A program made the position numbers and the translations under genes. Of a stretch of DNA of 18,709 nucleotides, positions 13,328 to 18,709 are shown in pieces; position 1 is the stretch's first letter; each line of letters starts with the position of its first letter. The stretch spans positions 1-18,709 of the forward strand of contig JAKAKU010000002.1 of NCBI GenBank assembly GCA_021824385.1, written 5' to 3'. The stretch comes from a bacterium. GTDB lineage: Bacteria > Patescibacteriota > Microgenomatia > UBA8517. Below the pieces are notes generated by a model, which worked only from the letters and a program-made list of their open reading frames with translations, was not told the origin of the DNA and ran no database searches.

Positions 13328-13654
13328 ATGAAAAAACTCATCGTTTTACAGTCATTCATATTAACTTCGCTCATTGTCGCCTCTCCTGTTTTTGCCCAAT
13401 CTGCTGACGTCTCCAAAGTTCAAACTTTTATCACCAGTATTATTCAAACGCTCGTTCTTCTTGCAGGAGCTTTAGCAAGCGTGTTCTTTGTTTGGGGAGG
13501 TATTCGATATATCACCAGTTCTGGTAATCCAGAAACTCTTGATAGCGCAAAAAACACAATCAAATATGCAGCTGTTGGCCTAGTCATTTGTTTTGCAGCA
13601 TTCGTTATCACCAATATAGTCACTCAATTGGCACAGAAGGCTTTCGGTCAATGA
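13328..13654 (+). CDS. VirB2/TrbC-like pilin
   Basis: A 108-residue protein with signal peptide (basic MKK, hydrophobic core, ASPVFA-QSA cleavage site near residue 23). The mature form is small and very hydrophobic, with two membrane helices (about 36-58 and 77-97) separated by a short polar turn, GGIRYITSSGNPETLDSAKNTI. This layout and the GGxxYITSxGxPxxLDxAKxTI motif are those of type IV secretion major pilins in monoderm and CPR elements; the subunit would form the conjugative pilus or the channel lining. It is first in the operon behind a strong promoter, as suits a high-dose structural subunit. The next gene carries a second copy of the same module at its N-terminus. Confidence 0.76.
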   Translation: MKKLIVLQSFILTSLIVASPVFAQSADVSKVQTFITSIIQTLVLLAGALASVFFVWGGIRYITSSGNPETLDSAKNTIKYAAVGLVICFAAFVITNIVTQLAQKAFGQ

Positions 13655-13669
13655 GAAAGAACATGAAGC

Positions 13670-14968
13670 ATGCGCATTACCACTGCATTTATTATTTTGA
13701 TTCTGCTGTCTATACTCGTACCTCCTTCTGTCTTTGCCGCTTCCAGTAATGTAGAAATCACTCAGTTCACGTCCTCTGCACTTAACACGTTAACTATTGT
13801 CGCTTCCTTGGTTGCTACGTTTTTTTTACTTCAAGGTGGTTACATTTATATCACTTCTGCTGGAAAACCAGATGCACTAGACCATGCAAAGAAGACAATT
13901 CGCAACGCTCTTATTGGCCTTGTTCTCGTCCTTTCAGCAAATACACTCGTCTCATTACTTACAGGAGCGTTTACAACACCAAGCATTCCATTAAATGGTA
14001 ATGCACTTAATTTAACTCCTCTAGAGCCAGTAGCTCAAACAGGAGGACTAGCTCAAGTTTTAACAGATGCTATTGCATCGCTTCTTCAAAATATTATTCA
14101 AAGTGCAACTCGTCCCATTACAGACGGGATTGTAAATTTCTTAACGACTACACCAGTTTTAGCAACCAATTCAGTCATTTTTAATTTTTGGCTTATTATC
14201 GTCGGTATTGCAGACTCATTGTTTGCCTTGCTAATTGCTCTCCTTGGATTCCAATTCATGAGTGCTTCTACCTTTGGGTTTGATGAATTGGAACTCAAGC
14301 AACTACTGCCGAGAATTGGTTTAGCATTCTTAGGAGCAAACACATCTATTTTTATTGTCGATTGGGTCATACAGCTGGCAAACGCCTTGGTTACCGCAAT
14401 TCTTCATGCGACTGGAGGACTCAATCAACTATGGATTGCCAACGCATTTAACCCTGCATCAATTTCTGTTGATCAGATAGCACTAATTACGCTTATATTC
14501 ATGGTTCTCTTCCTTATTCTGGCGGTTGTTCTTTTACTTTTTTATATCACTCGCTTGATTGTGATTGCTCTGGGGGCCGTACTCTCTCCACTCATATTTT
14601 TACTCTGGGCGGTTCCTAAATTTTCCGATTTTGCCGAGATTTCAGTCAAGTCATATTTGGTAACAATCTTTTCCATTTTCATTCATGTTGTTGTCATTCA
14701 ACTAGCAGCATCCTTTCTGACACTTCCAGGGCAAATGGGAACTAATTCCCTGATTTCAATTCTCGTTGGAGTCGGGCTTTTAATGACCCTTCTAAAAACA
14801 CAGTCATTTATGATCCAACTCATGTTTTATAACTCAGGTCGATCCATGATCAAAAAAGTAGGTGGTCAAATTATGAATGTCATTAGTAGTAAAAAGTCAG
14901 AAACAGGAACTGTGCCAGAGCCCGTCGATACAACGGTGAAAGCTGCAAGAAAGGTGGTAAACGCATGA
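13670..14968 (+). CDS. VirB6/TrbL-like polytopic membrane protein with N-terminal VirB2-like module
   Basis: A 432-residue inner-membrane channel component. It has a signal peptide (cleavage near PPSVFA-ASS), then a module (about 25-105) almost parallel to the pilin: QGGYIYITSAGKPDALDHAKKTIRNALIGLVLVLSANTLVSLL against the pilin turn GGIRYITSSGNPETLDSAKNTI. After a ~75-residue linker come five to seven membrane helices (about 170-400) with the VirB6/TrbL style FYITRLIVIALGAVLSPLIFLLW. The tail is short and polar. VirB6 forms the inner-membrane pore through which the DNA passes. Its start is 16 nt behind the pilin stop, and its stop overlaps the PrgI-like gene by 4 nt. The duplicated pilin module makes it an unusual fusion; alternatively the first module is simply an ancient paralogue. 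Confidence 0.76.
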   Translation: MRITTAFIILILLSILVPPSVFAASSNVEITQFTSSALNTLTIVASLVATFFLLQGGYIYITSAGKPDALDHAKKTIRNALIGLVLVLSANTLVSLLTGAFTTPSIPLNGNALNLTPLEPVAQTGGLAQVLTDAIASLLQNIIQSATRPITDGIVNFLTTTPVLATNSVIFNFWLIIVGIADSLFALLIALLGFQFMSASTFGFDELELKQLLPRIGLAFLGANTSIFIVDWVIQLANALVTAILHATGGLNQLWIANAFNPASISVDQIALITLIFMVLFLILAVVLLLFYITRLIVIALGAVLSPLIFLLWAVPKFSDFAEISVKSYLVTIFSIFIHVVVIQLAASFLTLPGQMGTNSLISILVGVGLLMTLLKTQSFMIQLMFYNSGRSMIKKVGGQIMNVISSKKSETGTVPEPVDTTVKAARKVVNA

Positions 14969-15450
14969 GAACTACTATTATTCCAGCCCAAATAACGACT
15001 GTTGAAGACACGATCGCAGGAAACTTAAATCTAACGCAAATATTGCTGTTAATTTCATCCCTGTTTATCAATACCTTTATCTATTCGTTCTTGCCTGTTC
15101 GCCTTGCGTTTACGACATACAAGATTCCTCTTATGGTGCTCGTTTTTGCCGTCTGTATTACTTTGTCCCTTCGCATTAAACAACGCATCGTTTTAAATTG
15201 GCTCGTCATTTTGGCAACATATGCAATTCGCCCACATATCTATCTTTTTAACAAAAACGCAGAATTTGCCAGACATGTCGTTGTCCACAACGAGAAACCA
15301 CCGAAAGTTCACAGTAAGGTACAAGCTCCAGTCCTGAAGGCACAACCACGTCTGACTTTACCATTTGATTACAATTCTTTGATCCGTAATCCATCTTTAA
15401 ATATTCGTTTCAAACGCAATAGCGTGCAAGTAGTTAAAAACTATGATTAA
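14965..15450 (+). CDS. PrgI/VirB3-like membrane protein
   Basis: A 161-residue protein with a short soluble N-terminus (MRTTIIPAQITTVEDTIAGN), two to three membrane helices (about 22-44, 52-69, 76-92) and a basic cytosolic tail (about 95-161). The position between VirB6-like and VirB4 genes and the size fit the PrgI family, the VirB3 equivalent that tethers VirB4 to the membrane in Gram-positive and CPR transfer systems. Opening pattern TxEDxIxGxLTxxQ, seen here as VEDTIAGNLNLTQ, is typical of PrgI. ATGA overlaps on the upstream side, and the next gene starts 8 nt before its stop, so translation is coupled through the whole block. The extra basic tail is longer than in plain VirB3. Confidence 0.72.
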   Translation: MRTTIIPAQITTVEDTIAGNLNLTQILLLISSLFINTFIYSFLPVRLAFTTYKIPLMVLVFAVCITLSLRIKQRIVLNWLVILATYAIRPHIYLFNKNAEFARHVVVHNEKPPKVHSKVQAPVLKAQPRLTLPFDYNSLIRNPSLNIRFKRNSVQVVKNYD

Positions 15451-16057
15451 ACTCAATAAAAAAGTATCAGCGAGATCACAAATTAACATCAAAGAAGTAA
15501 AAGATGGTGTGCTCGTCTTGCCGAACAATAAATATCGCATGATCATTGAAACATCTGCTGTGAACTTTGAATTAAAAAGCGAAGAGGAACAAGATCAAAT
15601 TATTGATACCTTTCAGAATTTCTTAAACTCGCTCCCCTGTCCTGTTCAAATTGTTATCAGAACTCGAGAAGTTGATATTGATGGCTATTTGGAAGATTTC
15701 ATGCAACAGAAAACGCAAGAGAAAGAAACGGTTTATAAAGAACAACTTGAAGAATACGCTTTGTTTATTAAGAAACTCATTTCCGGCAATAAAATACTGT
15801 CTCGGAAGTTCTACATAGTCATTCCCTCGACAACGGATACTAGTAAACATGATTTCTCATTGATTAAAGAACAGCTTCAGGTAAGTGTCGATATTATTTC
15901 CAAAGGTTTAGAGCGATTAGGTATGAAGACTCGAGCATTAGGCAACTTAGAAATACTCGATCTCTTTTACAGTTTCTATAATCCAGCGCATACAAAATCC
16001 CAACCATTAACCCAAAAGGCAGTTCAAGCCTTATTCACCGAAGCATATGGAATTTAA
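15443..16057 (+). CDS. VirB4 N-terminal domain encoded as a separate protein (TraC-like)
   Basis: A 204-residue soluble alpha/beta protein. The pattern GVLVLPNNKYRMIIETSAVNFELKSEEEQDQIIDTFQNFLNSLPCPVQIVIRTREVD matches the beginning of VirB4/TraC-type ATPases, where a small barrel and a helix-strand unit (about 20-80) are followed by a long helical hairpin (about 85-115). A repeat of strands and helices (KFYIVIPSTT, then LQVSVDIISKGLERLGMKTRALGN) follows, including the RLGMxxxxL element before the linker to the motor. No Walker motifs are present. It overlaps the ATPase gene by 11 nt, so the two chains are likely produced in equal amounts and pair with each other and with the PrgI-like protein. 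It could instead be viewed as an independent TraC-like accessory protein. Confidence 0.66.
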   Translation: MIKLNKKVSARSQINIKEVKDGVLVLPNNKYRMIIETSAVNFELKSEEEQDQIIDTFQNFLNSLPCPVQIVIRTREVDIDGYLEDFMQQKTQEKETVYKEQLEEYALFIKKLISGNKILSRKFYIVIPSTTDTSKHDFSLIKEQLQVSVDIISKGLERLGMKTRALGNLEILDLFYSFYNPAHTKSQPLTQKAVQALFTEAYGI

Positions 16058-17840
16058 ACCAGTAACATACATTCACAAGCGCATCCGTGCATACAAGAAG
16101 CGTAAAAAAACGCAGGAGCAAATACGTCAATTTGAGTTTGCTGGTCAGGATCAAATTGATTTCATTTCCTACGCAAGTTTGAAGGAGTCCTCAAACTTTA
16201 TTGAACTCGATGGAAAGCTAATGCGGACACTCTTCATATCAGGTTATCCCTACGTTGCGACAACAGGATGGTTATCAATGCTTACGAATTTCAATCATAA
16301 CGTCGATATCTCGTATCACATAGAGCTTGTTGATCCGTTAATTGCACTTCCCAAACTGACACGAAAAATTACTGAGCTAGAATCCACTCGCAGATCAATG
16401 CAACAACAAGGGAAAATTATTAGTTCTGAGATTCTCGATCCATTGGAATCAGCAATGAAGCTCAAGGATAGGATATTACGAGGACAAGAAAAACTCTTTC
16501 AAGTTTCCATCTACGTTACCTTGATTGCCGACACGCTAGCGGAACTCAATAAAATTACAACGCTTTTGGAAACAACTTTAGCAACGAAACTCTTTTATAC
16601 AAAAATAGCTGGATTTCAACAGCTGGAAGCACTCCAATCAATTCTCCCCAGAGGCGAAAACCTCTTGTCTCAAAAAAGAAACTTAGACAGTTCCTCTGCT
16701 GCCTTGACTTTTCCGTTTACCTCTTCAGAACTTGTCCAAGAATCCGGAATTTTATATGGCATCAATAAATCCAATAATTCACTCGTGATCATTGACCGCT
16801 TTTCACTCCACAATGCTAACAGCATTATCTTTGCTCAATCTGGAAGCGGAAAAAGCTATGCTGCTAAAGTTGAGATCCTCCGGCAACTGATGCAAAAGAC
16901 AAAAGTTATCGTGATTGATCCTGAACGTGAATACAAACAACTGTCAGAGTCTCTAAACGGAACATATATCAAGCTATCTGTAAAATCAGAGGAAAAGATC
17001 AACCCATTTGATTTCTCTGTTAGCTCAAGAGGAACGGAAAATACCCTTGCAGAACACATACAAGATTTAACAGAAATCATCTCCTTAATGGTTGAAGGAT
17101 TAACCTCGCAGGAAAAAGCAGCACTCGATCGTGCCATCATCAAGACATATAAAGACCGAGGGTTCACGATCCGTGGAGCCCAAAAACAACATGACAAACA
17201 ATACTACCCATTACTGAAAGATCTCTATAAAACTCTAAAGGCTGATGGTCAAAAGACATTAGTCACAAGACTCGAAAAATTTGTTCTCGGATCACTCTCG
17301 ACGGTATTTGATAGTCAAACGAACATCAAACTCGACAATCGTCTTGTGGTGTTTGATATTAAAGACCTTCCCGAGTCATTGCGCCAGATTATGCTCGTTA
17401 TTGTCGCAAACTTTGTGTACAACCAAGTTAAGAAAGAACCAACCAAACGATTGCTTGTTATTGATGAAGGCTGGTTACTCTTGGAGCATGAAGAAAGTGC
17501 CAGATTTGTTGCAGGACTCGCGAGACGTGCAAGAAAATACTATCTTGGAGTCAGTATTATCACTCAGCAAGCCAATGACTTTCTAAACAATCAATATGGG
17601 CGTGCCATTGCTTCTCAAGCGTCCCTACGCATTTTAATGCGTCAGGATACAACTACCATTCACGGTGTCGCTCAAGAGTTTAAGCTCAGTGAATATGAAG
17701 AAAAATTCCTTCTGACGTGTGAGAGAGGAGAATCAATTATCATTGCCGATCAGAATCACGTAGCGATTAAAGTTGTTGCCTCTGAAAAAGAACATCCACT
17801 GATTACAACAGATCCGAAAGAGCTGTTTCAAACTCCATGA
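16047..17840 (+). CDS. virB4: VirB4-type conjugation ATPase
   Basis: A 597-residue motor at the cytoplasmic base of the mating channel, energising pilus assembly and substrate transport. The N-terminal part (about 1-225) holds the VirB4 middle domain (YPYVATTGWLSML, then helical arms). The RecA-like motor follows: Walker A AQSGSGKS (263-270, K269), VIDPEREYKQL right after, NPFDFS, Walker B LLVIDEGWLLLEHE (D473, E474), ARRARKYYLGVSIITQQANDF and the terminal RQD/RGE motifs. It is shorter than full VirB4 (~800 residues) because the first ~200 residues are encoded by the preceding gene. It overlaps the M23 gene by 4 nt. The best-preserved signature of the transfer system in this window. Confidence 0.95.
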   Translation: MEFKPVTYIHKRIRAYKKRKKTQEQIRQFEFAGQDQIDFISYASLKESSNFIELDGKLMRTLFISGYPYVATTGWLSMLTNFNHNVDISYHIELVDPLIALPKLTRKITELESTRRSMQQQGKIISSEILDPLESAMKLKDRILRGQEKLFQVSIYVTLIADTLAELNKITTLLETTLATKLFYTKIAGFQQLEALQSILPRGENLLSQKRNLDSSSAALTFPFTSSELVQESGILYGINKSNNSLVIIDRFSLHNANSIIFAQSGSGKSYAAKVEILRQLMQKTKVIVIDPEREYKQLSESLNGTYIKLSVKSEEKINPFDFSVSSRGTENTLAEHIQDLTEIISLMVEGLTSQEKAALDRAIIKTYKDRGFTIRGAQKQHDKQYYPLLKDLYKTLKADGQKTLVTRLEKFVLGSLSTVFDSQTNIKLDNRLVVFDIKDLPESLRQIMLVIVANFVYNQVKKEPTKRLLVIDEGWLLLEHEESARFVAGLARRARKYYLGVSIITQQANDFLNNQYGRAIASQASLRILMRQDTTTIHGVAQEFKLSEYEEKFLLTCERGESIIIADQNHVAIKVVASEKEHPLITTDPKELFQTP

Positions 17841-18439
17841 ACCCAATTCTCCTTTGGAATATCTTTTCATTCCGCAATGAAATTAAATATGTAGCGACAG
17901 CGTTTATTTTGGTTCTTTGCTTACCGTTTATTGCAGTAATCGCTCTTACTCATACCGGAGTTGAAGTAGTGTCGGATCAGTTAGCCGTAAGTGGTCAGAA
18001 TCAAACTGTAGAAATAAAAAATCCTCTCAATGGAACCATCATCAAAAAGATCCAAGGACCATTTATTTGGCCAACAAAAGGTGTGATTACACTAGAATTT
18101 GGTGAGTCCGATCTACCGTATCAACCGTTTCATACGGGAATTGATATCGCAGGGAAAACAGGCAATCCAATTGTTGCTTTCATGAAAGGGACAGTTATTT
18201 ATGCAGACGAAATTTCTTGGGGATATGGGAAACACGTTATTATCGACAATGGAAACAATATTTCTTCTTTGTATGGTCATCTCAGCAAGATATATGTTTC
18301 AAAAGGTCAGGAAGTGAAACAGGGACAGATAATCGGAGCTGAAGGAAGTACTGGATGGTCAACGGGGCCACATTTGCACTTTCAGACTAATCTGTTTGGA
18401 ATACCAGTAAATCCAAGAATATTTTTGCACAGAGGGTAA
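17837..18439 (+). CDS. M23 (LytM-type) peptidoglycan endopeptidase, membrane-anchored
   Basis: A 200-residue protein that would cut peptide bridges in peptidoglycan to let the channel through, filling the role VirB1 transglycosylases have elsewhere. One membrane helix (about 18-39) anchors it with the catalytic domain (about 75-195) outside. Zinc and catalytic residues: H99 and D103 in FHTGIDIAG, and H179 and H181 in GPHLHF; the core YGHLSK and WGYGKHVIIDNG strands are also typical. It overlaps the VirB4 stop (ATGA), so the enzyme is made in proportion to the motor. It is the last gene of the block; no terminator is evident after it. Active-site residues all appear intact, so the enzyme is probably functional. 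Confidence 0.93.
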   Translation: MNPILLWNIFSFRNEIKYVATAFILVLCLPFIAVIALTHTGVEVVSDQLAVSGQNQTVEIKNPLNGTIIKKIQGPFIWPTKGVITLEFGESDLPYQPFHTGIDIAGKTGNPIVAFMKGTVIYADEISWGYGKHVIIDNGNNISSLYGHLSKIYVSKGQEVKQGQIIGAEGSTGWSTGPHLHFQTNLFGIPVNPRIFLHRG

Positions 18440-18534
18440 ACATCTGTCCATATAATTAAGGCGTGTCGTTCAACATCAGACTTTATGAAACAGAAAAATG
18501 ATACTTTCAGCAGTCAGTTGTGCTATAACTTCCT

Positions 18535-18699
18535 CTATACTCGCTTCACAAAGATATTGTAGGCACTTGCAAATATGTATCCAATTATCCAAGCAGAAAT
18601 TATGGCTGAGATAAATCCCAAGAAAAACGATTCTGTCGGAAGATTCCATCCGGACTTTGATAATTCAAGTCCATGAAACCATGATTGTGTAATACTCAT
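18535..18699 (-). CDS. Small one-TM hypothetical protein, possibly incomplete at its start
   Basis: A 54-codon frame starting at ATG 18699, with the frame open upstream to the window edge. The protein has a polar N-terminus with two Trp and a hydrophobic helix (about 24-48: FFLGFISAIISAWIIGYIFASAY) ending in a basic FVKRV. This clean single-membrane-helix layout supports it being real. No family is recognised. It is convergent with the transfer operon; in many such elements small membrane proteins lie here, but a host origin is also possible. Between it and the M23 stop there are ~95 bp with no strong terminator or repeat visible. Confidence 0.45.
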   Translation of the reverse strand: MSITQSWFHGLELSKSGWNLPTESFFLGFISAIISAWIIGYIFASAYNIFVKRV

Positions 18700-18709
18700 T
18701 GCTATGTCT

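Larger units (their letters stand above)
2688..18709. mobile_element. Integrated conjugative element, left end at tRNA-His, right end not in window
   Basis: The left junction is placed at the 3' end of tRNA-His because the element's recombinase runs into the tRNA. Element genes seen are integration (serine recombinase and partner), DNA processing and coupling (relaxase-like, VirD4-like), establishment (ArdC-like), cargo (LexA-like plus CD-NTase operon, PAP2, MltG-like) and the mating channel (pilin, VirB6-like, PrgI-like, VirB4, M23). No second copy of the tRNA 3' end occurs in the window, so the right border must lie past 18709, or the last ~270 bp belong to an unrecognised boundary. Both the end coordinate and the exact left crossover are inferences. 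Confidence 0.75.

Noticed and set aside
18440..18709. Right attachment site or tRNA 3'-end repeat
   Set aside because: No copy of the tRNA-His 3' sequence was found here; the element's right end must be elsewhere.
1..18709. CRISPR array, rRNA genes or insertion sequence
   Set aside because: No regularly spaced repeats, no rRNA-like sequence and no transposase other than the serine recombinase was seen.

Overview
The window looks like a chromosome segment of a low-GC, probably single-membrane bacterium, most likely of the Candidate Phyla Radiation (Patescibacteria), carrying the left part of an integrated conjugative element. This is inferred from the form of the type IV secretion genes (pilin / VirB6 / PrgI-like / VirB4 / M23 peptidase, with no VirB7-VirB10 outer-membrane core), from compact overlapping genes, and from several start codons set exactly one -10-box distance downstream of TATAAT-like hexamers. 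TGA reads as a normal stop, so recoded CPR lineages are unlikely. No taxonomic marker was searched.

Region 1 (1-2687) is host chromosome: the 5' two thirds of murA (minus), a divergent HAD hydrolase, a GC-richer MarR-type regulator with a clear terminator, a small acidic protein and a tRNA-His gene. Region 2 (from the 3' end of the tRNA to beyond the right edge) is the mobile element. A large serine recombinase on the minus strand ends inside the tRNA gene, marking the integration site. It is preceded by a small partner gene and a promoter region with tandem operator-like repeats shared with the divergent VirD4-type coupling protein. A replication-relaxation (relaxase-like) gene, a PAP2 phosphatase and a divergently oriented ArdC-like antirestriction protein follow.

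Region 3 (about 9500-12584) is the most interesting part: four tightly coupled plus-strand genes, namely a LexA/CI-like self-cleaving repressor, a one-TM protein with a Rossmann-like cytosolic domain, a CD-NTase (GS...DVD...D active site), and an E2-like protein with a SEC-C-like zinc tail. Together they read as a compact type II-short-like CBASS antiphage operon whose first gene is an SOS-type repressor. A perfect 20-bp palindrome occupies the spacer and -10 of its promoter. Upstream lies a nested inverted-repeat region that could be a structured RNA or an origin of transfer.

Region 4 (12623-18439) has a divergent membrane-anchored MltG-like protein and then the transfer operon: VirB2-like pilin, a VirB2-VirB6-like fusion, a PrgI-like membrane protein, a split VirB4 (N-terminal domain and ATPase as separate overlapping genes) and an M23 endopeptidase. 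Jointly, the recombinase integrates or excises the element, the relaxase-like protein and coupling ATPase present DNA, the VirB proteins export it, the M23 enzyme opens peptidoglycan, ArdC protects incoming DNA, and the CBASS operon would protect the host. The right end of the element was not seen.
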